The notes beneath the pieces were generated by a model. That model saw only the letters and a list, made by a program, of their open reading frames with translations, did not search any database and was not told the DNA's origin. A DNA stretch of 64,000 nucleotides from Verrucomicrobiia bacterium (GTDB lineage: Bacteria; Verrucomicrobiota; Verrucomicrobiia; Palsa-1439), in contig JAJVHY010000008.1 in NCBI GenBank assembly GCA_022072455.1, forward strand, positions 1 to 64,000, written 5' to 3'. The position numbers and the translations under genes are program-made. How positions within the stretch are numbered: position 1 is the first letter of the stretch; the number at the start of each line of letters is the position of its first letter. This document shows positions 27,068 through 35,178 of this stretch, in pieces.

Positions 27068-29886
27068 GCGGTGATGCGGCTGGAGAAATTCTGTTCAATG
27101 GCCCGTGGCCGGCGCGAATTGGTCGTAGCACGAATACGATTCCGGATGCCCAAGGCAAACAGCCGCATCCGCCGCATGGGACGAAGCAGCCGCTGCGATA
27201 TGCCGAGCCTGCGCCAGTACCGTGGGGCGGCGAAATCCACGGCCAATTCGCGGTCGCCGGACCGGAGAATGTTTTCGTGCAGTTGAGCCTTGTCGCTGGT
27301 GAAAATTTTGATGCCGCGCCGGCCGCGTGAGATCGTCACGTACCATTGCTGCCGGTTCGTCGCTGGTTTGATGGTGGAGTCGGAGAACAGGACGTAATCC
27401 ACGGTCTTGCCTTGAGAAGCGTAGGACGTGATCGCGAAGCCGCGCACGAATTGACGGTAGTTTCTGGCGAGCGTCCGTCCATCCCGGAGCCGTATCCGAC
27501 CATCCAGTAACACCTGTTCGACTGTGACCAACTCGCCATTGGCGACGCGCCGTCCGTCCGTGGCGGTCGCATTGGCTTTGAGTTGGAGTCGGTCGCCGGT
27601 CGCGAGCGGGAGTGTGCGCGGCTGGCAGACCGTGACCCGGTCCACGAACTTGAACGGGATCGTTCGCACAACACTCGCACGTTCCAGCACGAGGCCGGTG
27701 CGCGTGATGTCCACGAGACGCGCCGTCTGACCTTTCTTAAGTCCGCCCGCGTCGCGGTTCAGCAGGACAACGCTCTGCTCGTCGTAGAACCGCCGATCCC
27801 GTTTCTGGGCATCCGTCAGATCGACCGGCTCAAGAGCGGTCACTGTTTGTTCTGCCTCAGCCAGCAGACCGCGCGACTTCAAGGCGGAGCGCACGCTGTC
27901 ATTCACCTTGTGAATCTCCGACCATGTTTGCGAGACCACGACGACCGATTGTTTCTGGTCGGTGAGGGCAAGAAACTGTTCGGCGAGACGCTCCTGCCGG
28001 TCAATGGCCGAGCACTCCACGATTGCGCCTTGCCGGTCCAAGCGTCGAAACGAGTCGTCGAGTTTTCCTTCCGACGCCTCTTTCACCGCTTGCTTGTATT
28101 CGGTGATCCGTTTGCGCTCTGCTTCGGTCCTGCCGTGGGCTGGGTCTTGCCGGCGAATCTCTTTCAGTTCGGCCGGCTTGATCCCCGAATACTTCTCGAT
28201 GGCCCACAACGCATCCGATGCTTCGACCGGGCCATGTTGGCGGGTGTCGCCGGACAAGATGACCCGACTGCCGTTATCCTGCGCGTAATGGAGAAGCTGC
28301 TGCATTTGCTTCGCGCCGATTTGGCCGGCTTCGTCCGCGATGACGACCGCGCCGCGCGGCATCTGTCGCTTGGTGAGGAATTCGCTCACGGTTTGTGCGC
28401 CGGTCATGCCGTCGTGTTGCAGGGCGATAACCTGCTGGCGTTGTGGTGCGATGACTTGCAGCGCGTGCCCGGCGCTGCGCAGTTCATTCTGCACTTCCCC
28501 GAGTGCGTAGCTTTTGCCCGTGCCGGCGCCACCGCGAAACAACGTCACGAAATCGCGTGAACCCAAGATGTGCTCAACCGCTTGGCGCTGGTCTTGGTCG
28601 AGGCCGGGATTCCCGGTGCCGTGAAGTGAGGAGAAGGGCCGGTACTGTCGGATTCCCTCCCGCGCCGTGCTCACGATGTCCCATTCCCGGTCCAGCACCG
28701 TCTGTGTAGTGACTCCATACGGGCTGGCAGGGTTGCGAACGTAATCCCGTTGGCGAGTGACTTTCTGAATGTCAGTAAGCGATACCTTGCCGCCCCGCAC
28801 GTGCTCCAGCGCGTGTCGCCACAGTTCATATTCCGGGACAACCGACCGACGGTCGAATAGATGATCCTCAGCCCACGTGACAGCAGCTACCGCATCGCCG
28901 GTCACCGACTCCGCGTGTGCGGACGGCGGACTACTTTTTGCGGCTGAGATAGACCGTTCATCGGCGGGAGAGAGTTGCTGCCGCCAATGCTCTCGCAGTT
29001 CGTTTTCGCCAATGCCCTTGATCTTCCGTGACCGTTCGTTGTGCGCCACGGTTTCCCGAACGTCTTTGATGTTCGCCCTGGCAAGGTCAGTCTTTCTGGC
29101 GAGCAACTCTTGCGTCTTCTCGTCAATCTCCTGATGCCGCTTCGAGAACTGCTGGCACAGTTCCTTGGAAATGCCTCTGATTTCAAAATCGCCGCGCGGC
29201 TGATTTACCAAATCGTACCCGAACCCGCGCAGGTCGCGCGCCAGTTCGTGGTAGTACACGTTCTCGACGAATTTCTGCGCGCGCAGCATGTCGAAGTTCT
29301 GTAGCGCCTTCCAGCGGGCTTCGACAGCATCATGTGTCGCGTTGAACACGATGCAGTGGCTGTGCAGGTGCGGATCAAGCGCGCGGGACGTATGGTGTTG
29401 GAACACCGCGCAGACGACGTTTCCCGTCTGCCGGTCGGCGTAGTTGTGTCGAACGCGTACCCGTGTCGCCGCGAATCGCTCCAGTTCCCGCAAGGCGACC
29501 GTCACGGCGCGGTCGTGAGCCTCGACGATGCGCGTGTCGTTGCCGATGAAGGCCGCAATCGAGACTGACTTGGGTGGTGAAAACGTGAAGTCGTAGAATA
29601 CCCGGCGATTGGCCACCGTGCTGGACTCTCCATCATTGCGTGCCTCGGCGCGCGTGGTCTTGAGCCGTTGAGTCAGCAGTTCGCCAGTGCTCGGATTGAG
29701 GTTTTCGCACAGGCTCAGGAATTCGTCGCGTTTGACCTTCCCGGAGAGTCGCAGGCGCTTCGCACCTTCGCCGAGCCACTGCCCGGCAACGGTCTGCTCT
29801 TCACTGTAGTAATCGCCGGCGCAGAGGTGCTCCTCGAAATACTCCTTCGCGTTGCGCAGGTTGTATTGCGTGTTCGGCGAGAGCAT
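27064..29886 (-). CDS. MobF-family conjugative relaxase-helicase (TrwC/TraI type)
   Basis: 940 residues from ATG 29886 (TTG 29892, 6 nt after GGAG, is an alternative). The N-terminal relaxase domain (about 1-300) has the catalytic Tyr pair in CAGDYYSEEQ (near 26-27) and the three-His metal site DPHLHSH (near 173-177). The C-terminal half is a RecD-like superfamily 1 helicase with Walker A FRGGAGTGKS and DEAGQ. It nicks oriT, stays linked to the DNA strand and unwinds it for transfer. oriT should lie nearby but was not found. Palindromic site B lies 33 nt upstream. Confidence 0.95.
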   Translation of the reverse strand: MLSPNTQYNLRNAKEYFEEHLCAGDYYSEEQTVAGQWLGEGAKRLRLSGKVKRDEFLSLCENLNPSTGELLTQRLKTTRAEARNDGESSTVANRRVFYDFTFSPPKSVSIAAFIGNDTRIVEAHDRAVTVALRELERFAATRVRVRHNYADRQTGNVVCAVFQHHTSRALDPHLHSHCIVFNATHDAVEARWKALQNFDMLRAQKFVENVYYHELARDLRGFGYDLVNQPRGDFEIRGISKELCQQFSKRHQEIDEKTQELLARKTDLARANIKDVRETVAHNERSRKIKGIGENELREHWRQQLSPADERSISAAKSSPPSAHAESVTGDAVAAVTWAEDHLFDRRSVVPEYELWRHALEHVRGGKVSLTDIQKVTRQRDYVRNPASPYGVTTQTVLDREWDIVSTAREGIRQYRPFSSLHGTGNPGLDQDQRQAVEHILGSRDFVTLFRGGAGTGKSYALGEVQNELRSAGHALQVIAPQRQQVIALQHDGMTGAQTVSEFLTKRQMPRGAVVIADEAGQIGAKQMQQLLHYAQDNGSRVILSGDTRQHGPVEASDALWAIEKYSGIKPAELKEIRRQDPAHGRTEAERKRITEYKQAVKEASEGKLDDSFRRLDRQGAIVECSAIDRQERLAEQFLALTDQKQSVVVVSQTWSEIHKVNDSVRSALKSRGLLAEAEQTVTALEPVDLTDAQKRDRRFYDEQSVVLLNRDAGGLKKGQTARLVDITRTGLVLERASVVRTIPFKFVDRVTVCQPRTLPLATGDRLQLKANATATDGRRVANGELVTVEQVLLDGRIRLRDGRTLARNYRQFVRGFAITSYASQGKTVDYVLFSDSTIKPATNRQQWYVTISRGRRGIKIFTSDKAQLHENILRSGDRELAVDFAAPRYWRRLGISQRLLRPMRRMRLFALGIRNRIRATTNSRRPRAIEQNFSSRITA

Positions 29887-29918
29887 CGGCAACGTTTACT
29901 CCGGTACGCGGCGGTTTT

Positions 29919-29938
29919 GTGTTCGCGGACGCGAACAC
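29919..29938. promoter_or_regulatory. palindromic operator, site B
   Basis: Perfect 9-bp inverted repeat GTGTTCGCG-GA-CGCGAACAC upstream of the relaxase gene, followed by CAGTTCTT as in site C. A half-site (TTGTTCGCG) lies at about 29989-29996. Likely operator for the mobF operon. Confidence 0.7.
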
Positions 29939-30023
29939 AGTTCTTTCTCATCAAGAAAGGCGGTTACTTGAAGCCCGGCGGGATTCTTGTTCGCGCCGAA
30001 AGAAGTGTTACAATTCGGGTGAT

Positions 30024-30230
30024 ATGAAAACAAAACGACTTGCGTGCCTCGTTCCGTTGCTGACGATCATTGTGGCGCTTTCTGTGTCGCAGGCGCAAAC
30101 CAACGCGCCCGCCGTGATCGTGGACAAAGTCATCGCGCATCCCGAAAAGTTCAAAGGCAAGATTGATGTGGCCGGTCGCATCGCGAAGATCGACAGCGAC
30201 AAAAAGCTTTTTGGCGCTGTGAATACTTAG
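30024..30230 (+). pseudogene. truncated copy of the small OB-like exported protein
   Basis: 68 residues with a signal peptide (LACLVPLLTIIVALSVSQA). The stretch VIAHPEKFKGKIDVAGRIA aligns with VVEHPEKFGGPIGVVGRVA in the 120-residue protein at 31630-31992, but this copy stops about 50 residues earlier, right before the arsR promoter. It is therefore probably the 5' remnant of a paralogue cut when the arsR cargo joined. It has diverged well beyond a recent duplication. Could still be expressed as a short exported peptide. Confidence 0.6.
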
Positions 30231-30232
30231 AG

Positions 30233-30270
30233 TTGACCCGCTAGAACGTATGCTGTAATCTGCATACGTT
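30233..30270 (+). promoter_or_regulatory. arsR promoter and overlapping ArsR operator
   Basis: TTGACC (30233-30238) and TAATCT (30256-30261) with a 17-nt spacer. The inverted repeat AACGTATGC-N8-GCATACGTT (30245-30270) overlaps the -10 box and touches the arsR ATG at 30271. Predicted start of transcription falls at about 30268-30271, so the mRNA would be leaderless or nearly so. Binding of ArsR here would block RNA polymerase. Confidence 0.7.
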
Positions 30271-30663
30271 ATGGACGTCTATGCAGCAACATTTCAAGCG
30301 TTGAGTGATCCCACCCGGTTGCGGATCGTGGCGCTGTTGTCACATGCCGGCAAGGAGTTGTGCGTGTGTGAGTTGGTGGATTCGCTGGAAGAGCCGCAAT
30401 ACCACGTCTCGCGCAGTCTTGCCCGGTTGAAGAAGGCGGGGCTTGTGAGCGAGCGCCCCGAAGGCAAATGGGTGTATTACTCGCTGCCCAATCATGATTC
30501 CGAGTTCCGCACGTTATTGATGAAAACAGTGGCCGCGATTCCCGAAGCAGCGTTGAGGAAGGATCAGCGCGAGTTGGTGAAACGCCTGAAGCTGCGCACC
30601 GGCGGCAAGTGCCTCACCGGGCCGCGGAAAACACACCTGTTAAGCCGGCGAGGAGAGCAATGA
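30271..30663 (+). CDS. arsR: ArsR/SmtB-family metal(loid)-sensing repressor
   Basis: 130 residues. The winged helix begins FQALSDPTRLRIVALL. The ELCVCELVDSL stretch holds the Cys pair of the alpha-3 arsenite/antimonite-type site, and the recognition helix follows (YHVSRSLARLKKAGLVSERPEGKWVYY, split across the wing). The metal-free dimer represses; metalloid binding releases DNA. An operator overlaps its own promoter. The stop overlaps the permease ATG (ATGA at 30660), so it autoregulates the four-gene cargo. The inducing metal is inferred as arsenite-like from the Cys motif. Confidence 0.92.
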   Translation: MDVYAATFQALSDPTRLRIVALLSHAGKELCVCELVDSLEEPQYHVSRSLARLKKAGLVSERPEGKWVYYSLPNHDSEFRTLLMKTVAAIPEAALRKDQRELVKRLKLRTGGKCLTGPRKTHLLSRRGEQ

Positions 30664-31613
30664 TGTCGCGTGCGTTCGACCTCGCCGGAACATACCTCGG
30701 CGCATTGTGGAGTCTGTTGGCGGATTTGTGGTTGTATTTTCTCATCGGCTTCTTGATCGCCGGCGCGATTGCGGAGTTTGTGCCCACGAAAACCCTGCTG
30801 CGGCATTTCGGACGGAACAGCGCCGCGACGTATCTGCGCGCGATGCTGGCCGGCATGTTGGCGTCGTTGTGCTCGTGCGGGGCGATTCCGATTGCGGCGA
30901 CGTTGCGGGCGCGCGGCGTGTCGCGGGCGGCGGCGCTGACGTTCATGCTGGCCGCGCCTTGGGCGGGTTTCATGCAACTGCTGGTCTTCTACAGATTTTT
31001 GGGCTTCGGCGGCACGGCGGTCGTGTTCGTGGGTGCGCTCATGATTGCGTTTCTGACCGGCACAGTTCTCGGCTGGCTGGAAGATCGGGGTTGGTTAAAT
31101 GAAGCCGCAGACAGCGCTCGCGTGTCGAACGGGCCGGTCACAGCCGGTTGCGAAGGAGGTAGCTGTGACTGTGACGCGAGCGTAGCGCCGAGCTTTGCCC
31201 GCCGTCTTTTGCGTGCGGGCACGGAGGCGTGGGAAGCCTTTCTGGCGCTCTGGAAATATCTCGCGTTCGGTTTGCTGCTGGCCGGTACGCTGAAAGCCTT
31301 CGTGCCGGTCGAGTGGGTCGGGCGGTTTCTCGGACCGCAAGCCACGTTCAATCCAGTGTTGACCGCAGTGCCGCTGGCAGCGGCAGTTGAGCTTTGTTCG
31401 GAAGGATTCTCGATCTTCGCGGGACAACTGCATCAAATGGGCGCGACGTTGGCGGTGGTTTTTGTCGTGGTGTTGGTCGGCGTGACGACCGATTTCACCG
31501 AACTCTCGGTGATTTGGGGGAAGTTTGGCAAGCGCTCCGCCGCTGCTCACCTGCTCACAGCCACGACGCTGACGTTGGTGTTTGGGCTGATCATTCAACA
31601 GGTCTTTCGATAA
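30660..31613 (+). CDS. permease of the ArsP/SO_0444 type
   Basis: 317 residues from ATG 30660, with GAGGAGAG just upstream. About eight membrane helices in two repeats: LIGFLIAGAIAEFVP and the signature LCSCGAIPIAATLRARG (about 75-91), then the second half with LAFGLLLAGTLKAFVP and CSEGFSIF. A Cys/Asp-rich loop (GCEGGSCDCDAS, about 163-174) lies between halves and could bind metal. The family includes organoarsenical and Cu/Zn efflux permeases. Coupled to arsR, so induced by the sensed metal(loid). Confidence 0.85.
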   Translation: MMSRAFDLAGTYLGALWSLLADLWLYFLIGFLIAGAIAEFVPTKTLLRHFGRNSAATYLRAMLAGMLASLCSCGAIPIAATLRARGVSRAAALTFMLAAPWAGFMQLLVFYRFLGFGGTAVVFVGALMIAFLTGTVLGWLEDRGWLNEAADSARVSNGPVTAGCEGGSCDCDASVAPSFARRLLRAGTEAWEAFLALWKYLAFGLLLAGTLKAFVPVEWVGRFLGPQATFNPVLTAVPLAAAVELCSEGFSIFAGQLHQMGATLAVVFVVVLVGVTTDFTELSVIWGKFGKRSAAAHLLTATTLTLVFGLIIQQVFR

Positions 31614-31629
31614 ACGAGAGGAGACAAGT

Positions 31630-31992
31630 ATGCAGGCAAAGATTGTTCGCGGTCTCGCACGGGCAGCTTGCGCGTGCACGTTGGCGCTGGTGACCGATGG
31701 CTGCGGCGATAGTCATTCGCAGCGACCGGGTCAACCGCTGAGTGTAGATGCCGTAGTTGAGCACCCGGAAAAATTCGGTGGGCCGATTGGTGTCGTGGGT
31801 CGCGTTGCAAACGTCGAACCGGCCAGCGGCGCATTTGCGTTGGGCTGTGAGGATGCTTGCGTCGCGATGCCGGTAAAATTTTCCGGTACGATGCCCAAGG
31901 CCGGTAGCGACGTGATCGTGCGCGGCCAAATCAAGAAAGAATCCGATGGCCGGTATATCTTCAATGCCGAGAGCGTGACCGCAAAGAAATGA
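31630..31992 (+). CDS. small exported OB-fold-like protein
   Basis: 120 residues. An N-terminal hydrophobic segment (LARAACACTLALVTDGC) suggests export, possibly as a lipoprotein at Cys 25, though the lipobox is imperfect. The rest resembles a small OB-fold such as the CcmE-like group: VVEHPEKFGGPIGVVGRVA, two Cys in GCEDACVAM, then SDVIVRGQIKKESDGRYIFNA. A truncated relative lies at 30024. Within the arsR cargo; it ends 4 nt inside the next gene. Role unknown; a periplasmic binding or delivery protein is plausible. Confidence 0.7.
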   Translation: MQAKIVRGLARAACACTLALVTDGCGDSHSQRPGQPLSVDAVVEHPEKFGGPIGVVGRVANVEPASGAFALGCEDACVAMPVKFSGTMPKAGSDVIVRGQIKKESDGRYIFNAESVTAKK

Positions 31993-33539
31993 AACGACGC
32001 GCCGCACTCATTCTTCTGGCAGCCGCCGCCGTGTTCGTGCTCCACGCGGGCTTCTTGCTCTGGCGCGGTGAACGCATCGCCGCGCAATGGGTGGACGTGG
32101 ACGGCGAATCGGCGCTCTCTCGTTACATTTCTCAACGCGATTATCTTTTGAGTTTCTCGTATGCGGTCGTGGCCGGCTTCACCGCGTATGCGTGGCAGTC
32201 TACGCGTGAACGACGCCGCGCGGGCGTGGTCGGCGGAATCACTTTGGCCGGCATTTTGTTTTGGGGCGGCTGTTGGCTCGTGGGTTGTTGCGGCTCGCCC
32301 CTGTTGCCGATTTACTTGAGCTTCTTTGGCGCGTCCTTTCTCGGATTCACCAAACCGTTGATTCTCGTGTCCACGCTCGCATCGGTGGCACTCGGCGTGT
32401 GGTGGATGAAGCGCAAAGAAAAACGCGGGTGCGGCTGCCACGATCCGCAATGCAAGACCGAGACGACCGCGACCGATGGAAACCCGGTCGAAAAGATTCG
32501 CGCCGAAATTGCCGAAGGCATGAACCTGCCGAAGTGCCAGCAGTGCGGTTGCATGAAAGACGCGCTCACGCAGCTTGCAACTCCATTACCGGCAATGGCC
32601 GGCGACATTGCCAAGTGGCAGCAGCAGATGAAGCCGATCAAGTACGCGTGTCTCGGCTGCGAGTATTGCTACCCGGCCGTGGCGATGAACGTCTTGCACA
32701 AAGCGTTTCCCGAAACCGAAGCGACGGCGTCGCTGAGTTGCGAGTTTGAAGTCCGCCCCGATATTTGGCCGCCGGTGCCCGGCGAGTATCACGAATTCTG
32801 CGAAGGCGACAGTTGCCCGGTCGCCGTCTCGACACTCGCCAGCACCGAACTGGCTGACCAACTCGCCGCCAACCGCACGCGCGAATTGTGCATTGTCGGC
32901 AAAACCGAAACCGAAAACATCGGCATCGACAAGCTCATCAAGAACACCATCACCAATCGCAGCATACGGTATCTCGTCGTGGCGGGCCGCGAGCCGCAAG
33001 GCCACGAGTCCGGCAAGACTCTCGTGGCGTTGGCGACGAATGGCGTGGACGACTCCATGCGTGTGATTGGCTCGCCCGGCAAGCGTCCGATTCTGCGCAA
33101 CGTCACCCGCGATGAAGTGGAAACCTTCCGCCGGCAAGTGCAAGTCGTGGACATGATCGGCTGCGAAGATACCGGCCAAATCGCGGCGAAACTCAATGAG
33201 CTTTCCGCCGCGCCGTTACCAGCGGCAGAGCCGCCGGCAGCGGTCGCCTCCGCACCGGTCGTCAAAGCCGAACCGCCGACGCGCGTGGAAATGGACAAGG
33301 CCGGTTACTTTGTCATCCTTCCGCAAGCCGGCAAAGGCGTGATTCTGACGGAGCACTACGATTATGAGAACCGGCTGCTACGCGTGATCGAAGGAAAAGA
33401 CGCCCGCAGCATCTACGCGACGATTCTGCGCAACGGCTGGGTCACGCAACTCAGCCACGCCGCCTACCTCGGCAAAGAATTGACGCGCGCCGAAGCTTCG
33501 CTGCGCGACGGCAGCAAGTTCGTCCAAGACGGCGCGTGA
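31989..33539 (+). CDS. membrane protein with Cys clusters, MtrA-like corrinoid domain and DUF4346
   Basis: 516 residues. N-terminal membrane region with about four helices (5-25, 53-70, 80-100, 108-139). Then Cys clusters GCGCHDPQC (147-155), CQQCGC (183-188) and CLGCEYC (221-227). Residues about 259-405 match the corrinoid domain of methyltransferase subunit MtrA: WPPVPGEY, SPVAV-like SCPVAVSTLAS, TENIGIDKLIKN, and PQGHESGKTLVAL, where His339 aligns with the MtrA cobalt-ligand His. Residues 436-516 match DUF4346 (EHYDYENRLLRVIEGKDARS, QLSHAAYLGKELTRAE). Coupled to the OB-like gene. I infer a membrane corrinoid methyl-transfer protein acting on the metalloid; this is unproven. Confidence 0.75.
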   Translation: MKRRAALILLAAAAVFVLHAGFLLWRGERIAAQWVDVDGESALSRYISQRDYLLSFSYAVVAGFTAYAWQSTRERRRAGVVGGITLAGILFWGGCWLVGCCGSPLLPIYLSFFGASFLGFTKPLILVSTLASVALGVWWMKRKEKRGCGCHDPQCKTETTATDGNPVEKIRAEIAEGMNLPKCQQCGCMKDALTQLATPLPAMAGDIAKWQQQMKPIKYACLGCEYCYPAVAMNVLHKAFPETEATASLSCEFEVRPDIWPPVPGEYHEFCEGDSCPVAVSTLASTELADQLAANRTRELCIVGKTETENIGIDKLIKNTITNRSIRYLVVAGREPQGHESGKTLVALATNGVDDSMRVIGSPGKRPILRNVTRDEVETFRRQVQVVDMIGCEDTGQIAAKLNELSAAPLPAAEPPAAVASAPVVKAEPPTRVEMDKAGYFVILPQAGKGVILTEHYDYENRLLRVIEGKDARSIYATILRNGWVTQLSHAAYLGKELTRAEASLRDGSKFVQDGA

Positions 33540-33553
33540 GTCGCCGGCGACTC
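33538..33553. other. perfect 16-bp palindrome at the cargo end
   Basis: GAGTCGCC-GGCGACTC overlaps the stop codon of the preceding gene. It can form an 8-bp stem only with no loop, and no T run follows on the plus strand, so terminator activity is doubtful. It may be a protein-binding site or cargo-end mark. Confidence 0.4.
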
Positions 33554-33636
33554 TGCCCGCAAAAAATCGCCGCTCAGTGTCGCGTGACGCCACTTGGCAG
33601 CATACACGATGCACTACTCTGAATGGCTGCGAATCA

Positions 33637-33654
33637 TGTTCGCGAGCGCGAACA
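33637..33654. promoter_or_regulatory. palindromic operator, site C
   Basis: TGTTCGCG-AG-CGCGAACA, followed by CAGTTCTT exactly as at site B. It lies about 105 nt upstream of the HTH/parA operon starting at 33761. Confidence 0.7.
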
Positions 33655-33710
33655 CAGTTCTTGCGAAGGTGCGCTTAACTGGCGCGCATGTTGATATTGG
33701 ACGCCCTACC

Positions 33711-33726
33711 CCTAGCTCACGCTAGG
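33711..33726. promoter_or_regulatory. second palindrome before the parA operon
   Basis: CCTAGC-TCAC-GCTAGG: 6-bp perfect arms, 4-nt centre, 34 nt before ATG 33761. Likely operator or leader hairpin; unlike sites A-C in sequence. Confidence 0.45.
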
Positions 33727-33760
33727 ATTTTGCCACGCAACGGCTACTGACCGCTTACGC

Positions 33761-34117
33761 ATGAATCACGCAGCCGTCACGGAGGTGTCACGCAACGACT
33801 TCGCAACCGCAGTGCGGGACTTCACGCCGCCCTTGCCGGCGAAGTTGCGGATGCTGATGCCCATAAAGGAGGGCATTGCCGAATTGCGGTGCAAAGGCGC
33901 GTCCTACGAAACCATTGCCGACATCCTACGCAACATTCACGTAACCGTGTCGCACGATACCGTGGCGCGGTTCTGCCAGAAGATGCTGGGGGTCTCACCG
34001 GTCCCGCGCAGAAAGCAGAAGCGGACGGTCGCGCAACGGCCCAGCCGGTCGCAGAGAATCGGTAGTCCCCAACCCACCGCGCGAGGTCCGCGTGTCGCTG
34101 ACCCGAACAACGTCTGA
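33761..34117 (+). CDS. small HTH protein, first gene of the parA/coupling-protein operon
   Basis: 118 residues. The middle (about 45-85) reads as a helix-turn-helix: IAELRCKGASYETIADILRN, then a second helix VSHDTVARFCQKM. The C-terminal third is Arg/Gln/Pro-rich and probably disordered. Small HTH proteins with such resolvase-like or MobC-like helices are often relaxosome accessory proteins or plasmid regulators. Its position right after operator site C and before the ParA-like gene makes it a candidate binder of the TGTTCGCG palindrome. Not assignable to a named family. Confidence 0.65.
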   Translation: MNHAAVTEVSRNDFATAVRDFTPPLPAKLRMLMPIKEGIAELRCKGASYETIADILRNIHVTVSHDTVARFCQKMLGVSPVPRRKQKRTVAQRPSRSQRIGSPQPTARGPRVADPNNV

Positions 34118-34120
34118 ACC

Positions 34121-34819
34121 ATGCAACGGCAACTCAACTTGATCTTGAACGGCAAGGGCGGCGTCGGGAAGAGCTTCTTCGCCACGAATTTCGTTCAGTT
34201 CCTCAAGGACCAGAAGCTGGCCCATGTCGCCATCGACACCGACAATGAGAACTCGACCCTGAAACGCTTCCACCCGGATGCGCGGTTCGTAAATCTGGCC
34301 GACACCCGGGAACTCGACGCGCTGATTGCGGCCATCGAGAGCGACCGGCTGGTTGTCGTTGACTGTCGCGCCGCCTCAACAGACGTGTTCCTCGCGTACT
34401 TCACCGAGTTGGGCGTGTTCGATCTATTGAGCAGCTTGGGCGCAGCTCTCACGGTGGTGTCACCGGTCAATCACGACCTCGACAGCGTCGAACAGGTGCG
34501 GATCATCTCCAAGGCGTTCGACAGCCGGTGCCGGTATCTGGTGGTGAAGAATCAGGCGCTCACGGAGCAGTTCACCATTTACGATGCCAGCAAGACGCGG
34601 AAACGGTTGCTGAACGAACTGGATGCCAGAGAAATCACCATGCCCAAGCTACACGATTGGCTGGTTGCGTCGTTACATCAGGTCAACTTGCCGGTCGGGC
34701 AAGCGATTCAACACGAGAAATTCACCCTCATGGACCGCCAACGGCTCAAGAACTGGCAACGGCAGTTCCACGAGCAGATCAACGCCGTCCGCGAGTTCCT
34801 CGTGCCGGGTGACGCATGA
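34121..34819 (+). CDS. ParA/StbB-like P-loop ATPase
   Basis: 232 residues. The deviant Walker A LNGKGGVGKSFFATN is at about residues 6-20, followed by VAIDTDNENSTL (Walker A' and switch region) and LVVVDCRAASTD (Walker B). The fold is that of ParA/MinD partition ATPases; versions next to coupling proteins (StbB in IncW plasmids, TraL in IncP) help stabilise or position conjugative DNA. Three nt after the HTH gene, and its stop overlaps the next ATG (ATGA). Confidence 0.85.
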   Translation: MQRQLNLILNGKGGVGKSFFATNFVQFLKDQKLAHVAIDTDNENSTLKRFHPDARFVNLADTRELDALIAAIESDRLVVVDCRAASTDVFLAYFTELGVFDLLSSLGAALTVVSPVNHDLDSVEQVRIISKAFDSRCRYLVVKNQALTEQFTIYDASKTRKRLLNELDAREITMPKLHDWLVASLHQVNLPVGQAIQHEKFTLMDRQRLKNWQRQFHEQINAVREFLVPGDA

Positions 34820-35178
34820 GTAGCGACGACCCCAAGCTGGTATTGAAGAACGCCATTCTGGAATGGCGGAAGAAGTACGGCGTGCAGGATGGCGATCCAA
34901 TGCTGGCTGCCGTGGAGCTTTGGGAAATCTACTTCAGCCATGTCCAGCTTGCCGGCACGCAGGAACGGCTGCCGTCATTCGAGGAATTCAGGAACACGAT
35001 GGAGCAATGCGAACGGTTGAGCGGCGACCTTGCCGGACGAGCCGCCGAGATCATCCAAGAACTGCGTGCTGTTCCGAAGATCAGAACCGACCTGAATCGT
35101 TTCCCGGTGTTTGCCTTGGTGTTCACCGCCGTGCTGGCGTTGTTGGCCGGTATCCTCATCGGGAGATTCGTCCTGTGA
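34816..35178 (+). CDS. small membrane-anchored transfer-associated protein
   Basis: 120 residues. The N-terminal about 90 residues are helical and charged (AILEWRKKYGVQDGDPM, FRNTMEQCERLSGDL). One C-terminal membrane helix ends the protein (FALVFTAVLALLAGILIGRF). This layout resembles TraM/TraK-type proteins of IncP-like transfer regions encoded between the ParA-like protein and the coupling protein. Both ends overlap neighbours (ATGA at 34816, GTGA at 35175), so it is made stoichiometrically with them. No specific family identified. Confidence 0.7.
   Translation: MSSDDPKLVLKNAILEWRKKYGVQDGDPMLAAVELWEIYFSHVQLAGTQERLPSFEEFRNTMEQCERLSGDLAGRAAEIIQELRAVPKIRTDLNRFPVFALVFTAVLALLAGILIGRFVL

Noticed and set aside
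34863-35174. Longer N-terminus for the coupling protein (frame open from 34863)
   Set aside because: It runs out of frame through the membrane-protein gene and lacks hydrophobic features; GTG 35175 overlaps the previous stop and leads directly into two membrane helices.
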